A stretch of 64,000 nt of DNA, taken from assembly GCF_030409505.1 (NCBI RefSeq), contig NZ_JAUFPZ010000002.1, positions 1,743,501-1,807,500 of the forward strand, read 5' to 3'. The position numbers and the translations under genes were made by a program. The notes beneath the pieces were generated by a model that saw only the letters and a list, made by a program, of their open reading frames with translations, was not told the DNA's origin and searched no databases. Source of the stretch: Zunongwangia endophytica (lineage in GTDB: Bacteria > Bacteroidota > Bacteroidia > Flavobacteriales > Flavobacteriaceae). Below, piece by piece: positions 9,069-21,200 of this stretch; position 1 is the stretch's first letter; each line of letters starts with the position of its first letter.

Positions 9069-11288
9069 CTAAAATCGATACGAAATAATTCCTTTTAAAA
9101 AGAACGGTGTCCCCGGTGTGAAATGAATTTCTTCTACCGGTTGCGTTTCAGAAGCTAAACGCGTAGTTGTTGCAAATTGAGTTTCGTTCCAATCGGTATC
9201 AAAAATATTCTGTATCGAAAGTCCAAAATCAAAATGGTTCCAACGATAGCCTGCATTAAAATCGAAAACTGTATAGCCTTCAGCAGTGATAGAATTATCT
9301 TCATTTGCTGGACGGGAATTCATATGTCTTGCGTGTAAACCACCGTAAACTCCTGAAGGGTGAATAATGTTTATTCCGGAAGTTAATGTAAAATCTGGCG
9401 CTAGCGGAATATAATCCTCACCGTCTGGCTCATCCTTAGATCTGGCTAAGGTACCATTAACATCAAGATCATAATTCAACCAATCAAATGGCTGATAGCG
9501 TAAACTAAAATCGAATCCTTTACGCACTGTTTTTCCGCTTGGTTCTACAACTGCCTCATCACCAACGTAAACAAATTCCTGCTCTAGATATAAATACCAA
9601 AGCGCAGTATTCAGAATTAATTTTGGCACAGGTTTCCATATAAATCCAATATCACTACCGTAAGCTGCGGGTAGTATTTCATTTCCTTCACGCTGAACTA
9701 CAACTCGAGTATCGTTCGAATGGAAACTTTTACCTGACTTTAAGTAAAGCTGAACATTGTCTTTAAGGTTATATAGAATATTCAGTTTTGGACTTAAAGC
9801 GGTTTTGTTTTCAGCATTATTCGTGTATTGCTGAATAAGTCCGTCTTCATAGACAAACTTGAAATAATCTAATCGCAAACCTGGATTTAGTGTCCAATTT
9901 CCGAAGTGAAAATTTGCATTGGCAAAAACCGAATAATTTGTCTCGTTAATATCGCCGAAACTCAAAGAATCCAGAACTTCTGCCCTATTTACCGTGTGTG
10001 ATAATTCGTTATTTCGACTTTGATCATTTCTAAGGGAAATTCCGGCTTCAAAATCTCCATTAAAATTATCGGTATAAAATTTATGATGATAGGTATTCGT
10101 TACTCCAAAAAGCTCCCGAGTTTCTTTTTGTTTAATTTGATCTCCGTTTTCAGGATCATTCAGGAAAAAAGTGAAATTAGAGAATAACAGAAAATCATAT
10201 TTTGAATAAAATAAAGTAGTAGATAAACCAGACTGATCGTCAATCTGATATTCGTTATTTAAAATGATATTTGTTCGGCTGGTTTCTCCACCTTCAGTAT
10301 CATCAATAGCACCAAACCTTGAAATTAAACCAGATTCCACTGCTCGCTGCGGAATTTGCCCGGAAGCATCCCATTCACTCGTGAAATATGAAACGATCGC
10401 TTTAAATCTATTTTTAGCTGAAAGTTGACCAACATATTTCCCCATTAAATTAATTCGGCTAAATAACTGCGGACTATCAAACGGGCCATCTGTCCCCAGG
10501 TATTCTGAAGCGATATAGGCCGATTCTTTTTCAGAATCTAATACCTTAAACATTCCTACTAAACGTTGGGTATTAAATTGCCCAATTTCAGCTTTTATTA
10601 AATTGTCATCTAATCGATCCTTAGTTTCAAAAGAAACAAAACCTGCGGTAGAAAAATTTCCCTTGTTTGTAGCATAAGGTCCTTTGCCAAAATTGACTCC
10701 GTTTACCGTTTCTGGAATCAAAAAGTGAAGATCTGCATATCCTTGTCCGTGCGCATGAGAAACCAGGTTTACCGGCATACCGTCTACACTTACATTAATA
10801 TCGGTACCATGATCGATATCAAATCCACGAAGAAAAATCTGTTCTGCTTTTCCGCCACCTGCATGTTGACCGATAAATAATCCCGGCACATAACGCAATA
10901 GATCCTGAGATGAATTTACAGGATTTACACGGGTATTTATTTCAGAAAAGATACTTAGAGCATTGATTTTTGGAGCAATAACTATTTCGTCTATAAGATT
11001 CATCTTTGTTTGAAGCTTTATCGTATAAAACTCCGCTCCATTTGCCTTTAAATATTGAGTGGCAAAACCAATATGATGAATTTTAATACTATCATTTTTT
11101 TTAGCTGAAATACTAAAATTTCCCTGAGCATCACTATGCGTGTGGTGGCCGCTTTTAAGATTTAAAATATAAGCTTCGGTAATAACATTATTCTTGTCGT
11201 CTTTAATTGTTCCTGAAATGGTATTTTGACTGAAAGACACAAAAGAACATAAAAAAAACGCCACTAGGAGCGTGTAGAGTTTTAACAT
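9069..11288 (-). CDS. TonB-dependent outer-membrane receptor
   Basis: Outer-membrane active transporter. In order: signal peptide (about 1-22), CarboxypepD-like domain (about 25-110), plug (about 115-235), and 22-strand barrel ending in F (...ISYRF). The start is set at ATG 11288; the longer frame would need a TTG at 11309. The plug has unusual histidine-rich stretches (DIDHGTD and SHAHGQGYADLHF), and the N-terminal domain has GHHTHSD. These could point to a metal or metal complex as ligand, but that is inference. No SusD partner is next to it. The next gene upstream encodes a secreted phosphatase-like fusion, so a phosphate-linked ligand is also possible. Confidence 0.88.
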   Translation of the reverse strand: MLKLYTLLVAFFLCSFVSFSQNTISGTIKDDKNNVITEAYILNLKSGHHTHSDAQGNFSISAKKNDSIKIHHIGFATQYLKANGAEFYTIKLQTKMNLIDEIVIAPKINALSIFSEINTRVNPVNSSQDLLRYVPGLFIGQHAGGGKAEQIFLRGFDIDHGTDINVSVDGMPVNLVSHAHGQGYADLHFLIPETVNGVNFGKGPYATNKGNFSTAGFVSFETKDRLDDNLIKAEIGQFNTQRLVGMFKVLDSEKESAYIASEYLGTDGPFDSPQLFSRINLMGKYVGQLSAKNRFKAIVSYFTSEWDASGQIPQRAVESGLISRFGAIDDTEGGETSRTNIILNNEYQIDDQSGLSTTLFYSKYDFLLFSNFTFFLNDPENGDQIKQKETRELFGVTNTYHHKFYTDNFNGDFEAGISLRNDQSRNNELSHTVNRAEVLDSLSFGDINETNYSVFANANFHFGNWTLNPGLRLDYFKFVYEDGLIQQYTNNAENKTALSPKLNILYNLKDNVQLYLKSGKSFHSNDTRVVVQREGNEILPAAYGSDIGFIWKPVPKLILNTALWYLYLEQEFVYVGDEAVVEPSGKTVRKGFDFSLRYQPFDWLNYDLDVNGTLARSKDEPDGEDYIPLAPDFTLTSGINIIHPSGVYGGLHARHMNSRPANEDNSITAEGYTVFDFNAGYRWNHFDFGLSIQNIFDTDWNETQFATTTRLASETQPVEEIHFTPGTPFFLKGIISYRF

Positions 11289-11457
11289 AAGAAGTAGATT
11301 TTCCCGCAAAAATAGGATATTCAGGCAATTCTTGAAGCTCGTAGTTATAAAAAATGACAGAATAATTATATCGCTATTTTTTCAAATGAATTATTGAATT
11401 TCATTTAATATCGCGAAGATTAGAAACATAATTTTTAGGGATCACATTTACTATGAT

Positions 11458-11499
11458 AAAAACAAAAGCTCTAAATCGATATTTAGAGCTTTTGTTTTT
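11458..11499. terminator. Intrinsic terminator
   Basis: Perfect 19-bp stem (11458-11476 with 11481-11499) around GCTCTAAAT, with a 4-base loop and a T-run on either strand. It lies directly after the stop of the phosphatase fusion gene on the minus strand. Confidence 0.85.
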
Positions 11500-11514
11500 C
11501 AAGAGAATTTTGAA

Positions 11515-13290
11515 TTATCGCTCGTCTACGATTTCTAGAATCTTATTGAAAATTTCGTTATTTTCGTAAACTCCTCTAAAAAGATCGGAATACACACCAT
11601 AAGAAAATACCGGAACCATAGTAGCTGTATGATCATGAGTGGTAAAATCTCCTTCAATTAGATGATTTTCGACATTTCCTTGCGGAATACTAAAACCAGA
11701 AGTTTCGTGATCGGCAGTAACAATAACCAAGGTTCCCGGATTTTTATCTGCAAATTGAATCGCTTCTGAAATTGCCTTATCAAAATCTATCCCTTCACTT
11801 ACGATTCCTGAAACGTCATTAAAGTGACCGAATTTATCGATTTGAGCTCCTTCAACCATCATAAAGAATGGCATTTCAGAATTCATAAAAGTTAATGCAT
11901 TTTCTACTGTTTCTGGCAAAAGATTACCACGACCTTTTAATGTTGAAGGTGCTTCCCCTTCAGCCATAAAAAATCCTAATCTATCGGCCTTGCTATTAGC
12001 GATATCATTCACACCTGGAACAATATCAAATATTTTTTGATCGGTAAAATACTTTGCGCCTCCACCGGCAAAAAATGTTAATTTACTTTTCAATAAATCC
12101 TGAGCAATTTCAGCATTCATTCCGCGGTCTTTTTGATGTGCATAAAATGCAGATGGTGTTGCTCCGGTTATTTCATCTGTAGTAATTACAGCGGTATTAA
12201 AACCTTTAGCGTCTAAGATCTCTGTTAAATTTGGTATCGATTTCTCTTCTATATTTACCCCGATAGCGCGATTATTGGTTTTTTCTCCGGTAGCTAAAGC
12301 AGTTCCAGCAGCAGCAGAATCGGTTGTAAAATCGTCTGCAGAAGATGTTTTTATAAAACCTATATTTTTTAATTGCGTTAAGGTCAGATTTCCGTTATTC
12401 GCTAAAACTGAAGATGAAATTTCAGAAAGACCATTCCCGTCTCCTATCAATAAAATGACATTTTTTACTGGCTCATGCAATCCGTCATGTTCGAAAGTAG
12501 GCTTGTAAACTTCAGCAAATAATTCATTTTTATAAACGCGATCTTTTAAAGAAAATAAGTACGAAGCACATTTAAATGGCTCATCGGTATTAATATAATT
12601 AACACCTAATTTTTCAAAAGCTTTCCAAGCCGATTTAGAATCTGGTGTTCCCCAAAATCGGAAAGGTTTATTAAAACTTTGTGCTTCTTCAATAACAGCG
12701 GTTACCTTTTGTAAATCTTCGTGAGTAAATCTTCCTTTACCATTCCAGCCGGCGTAGTTTTTATAATCTACACTAATCATAGCCACTCGATCCCATTGTT
12801 CTGATGTAAGTGGCTCTAATTTTTGATAATCGAAAGAAATAAATTCTGGATAGTTTTTATATTCTGAAGGAAGTGGTTCGTTCCCAGAAATAATAAACTC
12901 AATATTCTGATTTTCGATGATTTCAGGATATCTTTTTATTGCTTTTACAATTTGCTTTAACGTAGATGTTGCTTCTGTTTTTACATCTATCATTAATTGT
13001 ATAGGTTCGTTTTTAATCACCGCAAGCTTTAAACCTTTAGCGATTGGTTTTAGATAAAGACTTTCTAGCGTGCGTTCTTCCTGAGTTTCATTTTCATGAT
13101 GGGCTACAAGAAGTTTCCTATTTTTCAGAAAAACATCTGCTTCTATAGAGCTGGCTCCTGCTGCATAGGCCGTCCAAAAAGGTACTTTTTGTTCATAATC
13201 ATTATGGGAATGAATATGAAGCGCTTCCTGTGCCTGAAGAACAGAAAAACCAAAAAGAAATATAAATATTGAATTGAATATTTTTTTCAT
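11515..13290 (-). CDS. Fusion of PLC/GDPD-like phosphodiesterase and alkaline phosphatase
   Basis: Secreted two-domain protein of about 591 residues. Signal peptide 1-21 (VLQAQ). Residues 25-255 look like a PI-PLC/GDPD TIM barrel: H29-N30, E50-x-D52 and H65 match its usual catalytic and metal positions. Residues about 275-590 are an alkaline-phosphatase domain with metal site GDGNG (D284), nucleophile S325 in DSAAAGTA and TADHETSGF near 540. The start is ATG 13290; the longer frame begins with TTG at 13344 and would hide the signal peptide. It lies just downstream of SusD in the same direction. It could split a phosphodiester and remove the phosphate in one protein, from a phosphorylated glycan, lipid head group or teichoic-type polymer. 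The substrate is not known. Confidence 0.8.
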   Translation of the reverse strand: MKKIFNSIFIFLFGFSVLQAQEALHIHSHNDYEQKVPFWTAYAAGASSIEADVFLKNRKLLVAHHENETQEERTLESLYLKPIAKGLKLAVIKNEPIQLMIDVKTEATSTLKQIVKAIKRYPEIIENQNIEFIISGNEPLPSEYKNYPEFISFDYQKLEPLTSEQWDRVAMISVDYKNYAGWNGKGRFTHEDLQKVTAVIEEAQSFNKPFRFWGTPDSKSAWKAFEKLGVNYINTDEPFKCASYLFSLKDRVYKNELFAEVYKPTFEHDGLHEPVKNVILLIGDGNGLSEISSSVLANNGNLTLTQLKNIGFIKTSSADDFTTDSAAAGTALATGEKTNNRAIGVNIEEKSIPNLTEILDAKGFNTAVITTDEITGATPSAFYAHQKDRGMNAEIAQDLLKSKLTFFAGGGAKYFTDQKIFDIVPGVNDIANSKADRLGFFMAEGEAPSTLKGRGNLLPETVENALTFMNSEMPFFMMVEGAQIDKFGHFNDVSGIVSEGIDFDKAISEAIQFADKNPGTLVIVTADHETSGFSIPQGNVENHLIEGDFTTHDHTATMVPVFSYGVYSDLFRGVYENNEIFNKILEIVDER

Positions 13291-13364
13291 AATACTAAAA
13301 AAAGGAAAGATGCTAAGTAGGGATAGCACCTCTCCATTAAACAAACTAAAATCAAACTAACACT

Positions 13365-14951
13365 TTACCAACCGATGTTTTGGGATATTCCTGAACCTTC
13401 GATTACAGTTGTTGGCAATGGCCAAACATGCATATATGTAGGATCGTAGTTTCTCGATGACCAAACTTCCTGAATTGTATAATCGGAATCTGGATTAGTT
13501 CTATCACTGTGAATTCGCCCGTGTAGTGGCTTGCTATAAACATCTTCGGCATCGCCCCAACGTACTAAATCGAAATGACGGTTTGCAAATTCTCCTGCTA
13601 ATTCTACTCGACGTTCGTGTTTTAGGTCTTCTATAGTAGCTCCCGAAATTGCATTTAAACCAGCACGATCTCTTACTTTATTAAGTGGTTCATCTCCGTT
13701 TTGGCCTTGCATAATTAAAGCTTCAGACTTCATCAATAAAACTTCAGCAAAACGCAAGAGGGGCACATTATAAGTGGTTGATGGATCATCACCATTGCTG
13801 TTTACATTTGTTCCTATAGGAGACTCTCCTCCGAACTCATACATATATTTATTAAACTGAAATCCAGATAATGAGTTTTCTGAATAATAACTTCTGTTTT
13901 CTCCGAAATATGGAAATTCATCACCATATTTTAATATAGTCACTTCTCTACGAGCGTCATCTTCTTCAAATGACTCATACAACTCTTCGGTTGGTTGATA
14001 GTATCCCCAACCATTGTATTTACTCCATCCTTTATTTTCTAGCATTACACCAGTAAGAATGCTTCCTCCGTTTACTCCAGAGTTTACCGACCAGATATAT
14101 TCACTGGTCCAGTTATTTAAATGACTGTGTAATAATCGATAATCTTGATCTGGATTATCGGTATCGATCAAAGCTCTACCCGATCCTGAATTAATTACTT
14201 TATCGGCATAAGTAACAACATCTGCATATTTACTCTCATCATATTGAGACCAGTATAAGTATGTTTTAGCGATATAAGCATTAGCCGCATCTTTATGTGC
14301 GTGACCATAATCTGCGCTAGACATCTCTGTAAAAAGTGGTAACAATTCTGCAGCCGACTCAAGATCTTTTACAATCTGCTCGTAATTTGCCTGAACGCTT
14401 GTTGGACGCTCGTAGCTTCCTGCAGGATCTTCCATATTATCTACGGTAATAATCGGGATTCCTCCATTTTCACCGTCATCACCATAACTATGTGCTAACC
14501 AGAAGTAGAAAAAACCACGCATAAAATATGCTTCTCCCATGGCCTGATTTTTCATATCCTCACTGATATTCATTTCTGGGACATTCTTTAAAATATCATT
14601 GGCTCTGCGAATCACTTTAAAAGCTCTTGGATACATATTAGCGGTATATCCTTCGTCCCCGGTACATACAAAGTTTTTCACATTGTCGGCATCGGCTTTA
14701 ATACGACCGGTAATCATATCATCAGAAGCATTGATGTACCAAAAGAAACCTCGTCCAAACATTTCTGAAGTTTTCATTTCGTCATACATGCCGTTGATGG
14801 CTAATTCTGCATCATCTGCTGTTTTCCAGAAATTCCCGTAAGAAACACTTCCCTTAGACTCTACCTCGGTAAAATCATCTGAGCAGGAAGTGAACACTAA
14901 AGCCGTTATGGCTGAAAGTGCAATAGTTTTAAGTTTTATATATTTTATCAT
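13365..14951 (-). CDS. susD-like: SusD-like outer-membrane glycan-binding lipoprotein
   Basis: RagB/SusD family lipoprotein that caps a SusC channel on the cell surface and binds the ligand. Lipobox LVFTSC (Cys about 23). An N-terminal TPR-like region is followed by the typical C-terminal stretch with RDRAG (about 435) and LKHERRVELAGE (about 450), then NRHFDLVRWGDA. The start is ATG 14951 because it gives a clean lipoprotein signal and follows an AGAGAAA stretch. An upstream ATG at 14978 shares its A with the SusC stop (TAATG), so the two are translationally close. About 528 residues, normal length. The ligand cannot be inferred. Confidence 0.92.
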   Translation of the reverse strand: MIKYIKLKTIALSAITALVFTSCSDDFTEVESKGSVSYGNFWKTADDAELAINGMYDEMKTSEMFGRGFFWYINASDDMITGRIKADADNVKNFVCTGDEGYTANMYPRAFKVIRRANDILKNVPEMNISEDMKNQAMGEAYFMRGFFYFWLAHSYGDDGENGGIPIITVDNMEDPAGSYERPTSVQANYEQIVKDLESAAELLPLFTEMSSADYGHAHKDAANAYIAKTYLYWSQYDESKYADVVTYADKVINSGSGRALIDTDNPDQDYRLLHSHLNNWTSEYIWSVNSGVNGGSILTGVMLENKGWSKYNGWGYYQPTEELYESFEEDDARREVTILKYGDEFPYFGENRSYYSENSLSGFQFNKYMYEFGGESPIGTNVNSNGDDPSTTYNVPLLRFAEVLLMKSEALIMQGQNGDEPLNKVRDRAGLNAISGATIEDLKHERRVELAGEFANRHFDLVRWGDAEDVYSKPLHGRIHSDRTNPDSDYTIQEVWSSRNYDPTYMHVWPLPTTVIEGSGISQNIGW

Positions 14952-14977
14952 GATTTCTCTTTGATTTATTGTTGACA

Positions 14978-17900
14978 TTAAAATGATAAGGATAAACCAA
15001 CTACATATTTAGAAGACAATGGATATCTACCTACATCTAGCCCGTTGTTACCTACTTCAGGATCCATCCCTTCGTAATCGGTAATGGTAAACACATTATC
15101 AGCTGAAGCATAAATTCTTAAGGAAGAACCTTCAAAAATGCTATTCATCGTAGTTGTCGGCAATGTGTATCCTAGCGTAATATTTTTCAAACGCAGGTAA
15201 GAAGCATTTTCTAAGTACCATGTAGAATTAGTTCCGAAGTTTGAATTATCATCGCTAGTAGCTAATCTTGGAATATCAGACCCTGTATTTTCAGGACTCC
15301 ACGCATTTAAAACACGATTATCTAAATTATAACCTTGTAAAGAAGCATTGTAAGTAGAATATTTGTAAGCATTAAATGCTTTTGCTCCTGAAACTCCCTG
15401 GAATAATGCACTTAAATCGAAATTTTTGTAATCGAAATTCAAACCGAAACTATACGTAAAATCTGGTAAGTAACTTCCTGAGAATTTACGGTCACCACTA
15501 TCGATTTTACCATCTCCATTTGTATCTTCAAATTTGAAATCTCCAGGTTTTGCATTAGGTTGAATTAAATCACCGTTATTATTGGTATATGCATTAATTT
15601 CTTCTTGAGACTGAAATATTCCGGTTTGTGGCACCAAATAGTAAGAATATAAATTCTCTCCTACTGCAGATCTAAAAGGTCTTAAAACACCTCTCACATC
15701 ATTACTATGTTGAATAAAATCGATTCCTGCATCATTGTAACCGTTTAAGTTCACTAACTCATTATCGATTTGACTTATATTACCAAAGATGTTGTAGCTA
15801 AAATCATTTATCTTTTCTGTATAAGAAACAGATAGCTCCCATCCTGTGTTTTTCACTTCGCCACCGTTTACATCTGGTGCTTCGAAACCTTGATGAGCAT
15901 CAGCTAAACCTGGTATAATCATCCCTTTGGTTTTCTTAGAAAAGTAATCTGCAGTAATGCTAAGCTTATTTTTAAATAGACTAGCATCTAAACCTAAATC
16001 AAAAGATTCTGAAGTTTCCCATTTCAAATTTGAATTTGATTGGCGACCTAAATACAATCCGTTAGAATCATAAGTACCTTGCTCGCCCATTACGGCTAAA
16101 CTTGTTTGCATTGGCACATCAAAAGAGTAGTAACCTACTGTATTGATATTTCCTATCTGCCCCCAAGAAGCTCTTAGTTTTAAATCGCTAAGATTGTTGA
16201 TGTCTTCGATTGCCGGTAAATTAGACAAACGTACCGCTCCTGAAACCGATGGGAAATAATCTGATTTATTATCTGGAGCCAATCTGGAAGTTTCATCTCT
16301 ACGAATACTCGCAGATAGATAATACGTACGATCGAAGTTATACATTACTCTACCTATGGCTGATGTTAAAACATCTTCATACACATCGGTTTGTGCAGGC
16401 TGTAGAGAAGTTGCATTTCCCATATAATGGTTAAACTCTCCTTCGTTTGCAAAACCTCTACCTTCCTGGTAATAATACTCATAATCGGTATGCTGAGAAG
16501 AATAAATTGCGGTAAGATCTAAATTATGTTTCCCAAAAGACTTCTTATAGTTTAACTGATTATCCCAGATCCAACGGTTCTCATTAGAATAACTTTGGTA
16601 TAAATAATTTTGAGCATCAGATCTTCCAATTTCTGGAACTCTAGGCTGAAAACGCTTACTTTTAGTATCGGTTAAAGCATAAGAATAATTGGTCTTAAAG
16701 CTTAAGCCGTCAAGAATATCATAGTTTAAATACACGTTAGCATTCAGGTAATTTACAGGATTGCTAATCGTAGGACGTTCCAATAATGCTACAGGATTGT
16801 AAACATCACCATACGCACCACCAAAATCTGATAAACGTTGTGGCACTACACCCTGGTAAGTTCCGTCTTCATTATAAACATCTGCTGCTGCCGGCATATA
16901 AATAGCATTGATAATTGCTCCTGAATATCCATTCGAAGTATTCGTACCAACTGCTTCAGATTTTGAGAAATATACATTCTCACCAATGGTAATTTTGTCA
17001 TTAAAATCATAGTCAGATTTCACTCGAAAAGAGTATCGATCTTTACTTGTACCTTTTAGTACGCCTTCTACTTTATTATACCCAAAAGAGGTTAAATAAC
17101 TTGCTTTTTCAGAAGCGCCACTAATATTTGCATTCACATTATAAATAGCTGCATCTCTAAAAATTTCGTCCATCCAATCGGTACGAGTTACCGCTCCCCA
17201 AGGATTTTTCTCTGGATTGTGCGCAGATACTCTAGAAGCTCCTGCATTATCGGCTGCGGTATTGTATACAAAATTGTTTTCTTCTGCATTAAGAGGAGTT
17301 GGTAGATTATTTGCTGATTGGAAACCTGCATAAGTATCCAGATTTACACGCATCTTCCCGGTTTTTCCTTTTTTAGTTTGAATTACAATTACTCCAGAGG
17401 AAGCTTGTGCACCATAAATAGCTGCAGAAGCTGCATCTTTTAAAACACTTACAGATTCTATATCATTTGGATTTATAGGAGGTCCGTAATAAGGAACACC
17501 ATCAACAACAGTTAACGGTTCTTGTCCATTCAACGTTCCTAAACCGCGAATGGTAATATTAGAAGACGAAGAAGGATCTCCACCATCTTGGGTAACTGTT
17601 ACCCCAGGTAAGTTTCCTTGTAAAAAATCAGAGAAATTTGAAACCGGGCGGCTCTCTAAATTCTCCATATTTCCTACTGAAGCTACTGCTGAAGTAAGGT
17701 CTCTTTTCTCTGAAGAACCGTAACCAATAAGTACAATTTCATCTAAGGCATCAACAGATTCTTCTAAAGCAATTTCAAAAGTCTCATTACCGCTATAATT
17801 TATAGTTTGAGATTTAAAGCCTATATAACTTGAAGTGATATTTCCTTCTTCCTCGTTAACTTCTAAGAGAAAGTTACCATCAAAATCAGTAACCGTTCCG

Positions 17901-18045
17901 TTACCATTATTATTAGCAACAATTGTAACCCCCGAAGTGGCATCCCATCCGATTTTGAGACTACTGTTCCTTTTAGCGTGTATTGAGCCATGGCGCCCGA
18001 CACACATAAAATGCTAAAAAGCAAAAACAAATAGTAATTTTTCAT
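14978..18045 (-). pseudogene. susC-like: SusC/RagA-type TonB-linked receptor with one frameshift
   Basis: TonB-linked outer-membrane porin that pairs with the SusD next to it. The signal peptide and start of the CarboxypepD-like domain read from ATG 18045 (MKNYYLF... to SKSDGMPL). The rest (GVTIVANNNG... to the final LSLSF) continues in another frame. The frames change at about 17934, next to a run of five C's on the plus strand; adding one base there restores one protein of about 1,022 residues with all usual parts (plug with LIGYGSSEKRD and SNITIRGLGT, 22-strand barrel). Either a real one-base loss that silences transport here, a phase-variable site, or a sequencing/assembly error. The rest of the frame is intact over 3 kb, which favours a recent event or an error. 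Confidence 0.85.
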
Positions 18046-18211
18046 GTTCTTTAAATAGTTTAAGATTTTGAGCGAAAGTAGGTTCAGAGAAGGTTTCAAT
18101 ACTGGACTATTGTTCCAAAAAAGTTCAGTATTGATGCAAAATAGGTGCTATTTAGGTTTAAAAATTAGCAGTTTAGTTACAGTAATACTGGCATAACATT
18201 GGGCTAATCTC

Positions 18212-21200
18212 TTAGTAATCTTGAAGTGTATTCTGGATATGCTTTTTATAGCGCTTAGGGCTTTCACCATAATGTTTTTTAAACAATCTGCTGAAGTATT
18301 TAGGATCGTTAAAGCCACATTCAAAACTTATTTCGCTAATATTTAAGTTTCCGGTTAGCAATAAATTCTCTGCTTTCTGTAATCGAAGATTTATAATCAC
18401 ATCTGATGGTGATTGCTGTAGAATTTCTTTAAAAACTCGATACACTTTAGTTCTGGAAATTTCTAAACGTTTAAAAAGACTATCTACATTGAATTGGGGA
18501 TTATCGAGTTCTTCTTCTATAATTTTCAGAGCTTTTTTTACCGTTTTCTCGTGCGGATTCAAAACGACATTTTCTCGATCTAGTTTTTCTGTTATACGAT
18601 CTATTTTGGTTGAATATGCTTGCTTTTGCGAATTGGTGATCATTGCAATCTTCTTATTCAATAAATCGGAACTAGTTGGTAAATTAGCTATAGCATTAAT
18701 GCCATTCTCGATTGCGCGTTCTTCTATAGAAAGGCTAATCGTTTCTGAAATATATAAACTCGGTATACGCTGTAATGCTGGCTGATGCAACACTTGCTCG
18801 AAATCATTTGAAAAAGGAATATTATAAATAATAATAGTCTCCACATAACATTGATGTATAGCAGATGTTATTCCGTGTAAATCATGCTCAAAAAGTAAGG
18901 CTCGATCTTTCGAATTTAATAGCTGACTTAAAAAACTAATATCGTCTTCCTCACAATAAACAAGCATATAGCTTTTATCGTCGTTATTAGGTTGCTGTAA
19001 ATGTTTATATTGAAGAACTCCCGAAGCCTCCGATTGATTTTTAACTGAAGTTACAGGAATTTGTAGCGTAATTTCAAGATCTTCAGTAAATTTCACTTCA
19101 ATCTCGCCACTTATTTCTTTCAGTAATAATTGAAATGCTTTGTAATACGGACTAAAATTCGTGATATTTTGCCACTCTTTTTTAAGAAGTTCACTCGAAG
19201 CCTTCAACTCAACAATCGCTTTATTCGCATGTAAACTAGTTTGTAAATGGCATTTTTCATTACTCCCAGAATATTTAAAAACTTCAATAATAAGATATCG
19301 TAGTAATAATCGGAATCGCAATACATCTAAAGCCACTAAAATATCCACAGAAATCTTAGAAAATTTATAACTCGTCTCGGTATTATATTGATTATCGCTT
19401 ATTTGCTGATAAATTTTGGTAATAAAACCTTCAAAATCAATTTGTACGGGAACACTTTCTCCAAGTTCTGATATCTGATCGAGATAATCCCATTCTGAAA
19501 TATCTTCGATAAGCTTCGTTAATTCATTTTCAACACTTTTGGTATCATTTTCTTCTGATTTTAAAAGTGCTACTATTTTATTCAATTTCGATTTAAAGTC
19601 TGATAAAAAGAAGGTCTGAAATTTTTCAACTTCAAAATCTTTATTTTTAACATCGCGATGCAATGCTAAAAGTTTCTCTTTTTGTTTAGCAATCTCAGCA
19701 TTCTTCTGCTCTAGATTCTTATTGGCATCTACTAATTCTTTTTTCTGAGAAGCAATAACCGCAGTTCGTTCTTCTATATTTTTCTCTAACTGATTTCTGA
19801 TTTTTTTTGCAACTCTATTTCTTCTAACCGAAAAGCATATTCCTATTAGAATTAGGAGTACTATGCAAGCTGCATAAAACCAAAACGTCTGATAAAATGG
19901 TTTTTCGATATGAAGCTGAAAATACTGAGTTGCCTGATCTTCCTTTTTATTGCTGGTAATTTTAAAACTATAATCTCCCGGCTGTAAATGACGATAAACA
20001 ATTTCTGAATTTTTAAAAGCTTTCCAATCGGAATCTGCGCCTTCTAACTTATACCAAATAGTTTGGGGCAAGCCTGTATAGCTTATGGGAGTAATTGTCA
20101 CCGCAACTGAGTTTTGATGATATTCTTTTGTAAATTCTGCGGAATAATTTTCCTTACCATCTACTTTTAGAAAAAACTTAGTTGGTTTTTTGGTATAATG
20201 ATACGCATCTGGCTGAAAAAAACTGAGTCCGTTTATTCCTCCAAAAAACAAAGTTCCTTTTGCATCTTGAAACGAAGCTCCTTCAGAAAATTCTTGTGCC
20301 TGCCAGCCTTGCTCTTTTGGCAACTGCTTTATAGCATAGCTTTTTTTATTAATAAATGCGATCCCTTTGGTGGTGCTTATCCAAACTTCATTTCCGTTCG
20401 CCAATAAACTATACACCATATGGCTTGGTAATCCATCAGTTTCGGTTAGGTTTTTAGTTATTCCTTCAGAATTTTTATAAATGCTAATACCACCTAAAGT
20501 TGCAATCCACAATCCGTCATTCGTTGAATCCTGATACAAACTATACACACTGTTTCCCAGTAGTCCGTTTTCGGTATCAAGAGTTTTTAAAATTCCTTTT
20601 TCTGTTGAAAAAAATATGACGCCGCTATGTTCGGTAGCTAATACTAAAGTATCATCTTTTTTGATGAGTTGTCGAACATGAAACGATGCTAATTCCTCTT
20701 GATGTTTAAATTCTTCAAACCGTTTTGATTTTCTATTATATTTTGCAACGCCACCCCAACAGGCAATCCATAAATCAACTGAATCTTCAAAAAAGGAGTA
20801 ATTTCTATTCGCGGGAAAGTTTTCAAAATCTTCAGCGCTAATTAGCGAATATTGGTGATTTTCAATCTTAATAATTCCGGCATAAGTTCCTACCCAAATA
20901 ATTCCTTCTGAATCGGTATATAAACTCCGAATCCTGTTCCAGTCTGAATTCAGCAATGCTTCTTGAATCGAAAACGGAACGTAGCAATTTGTTTTCTTGC
21001 TGAAATAAAATAATCCATGATTGTAATAGCCAAGCCAAACCGATCCTGATTGATCTTTGGTGATTCCTCGAATAGTTTCGTTTGGTAAATGCGGATATCT
21101 TTTGGGATGCGGAGTAACCGTGGTAATTTGCTCGGCTCCGCGATAGGTCATACTAATACCACCATCCTTATGCGCCAGCCAAATATTCCCAAAATCATCC

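Noticed and set aside
17863..18099. Separate 78-residue gene upstream of SusC
   Set aside because: Its first part is the missing SusC signal peptide and domain start; after about 17934 it reads out of frame.
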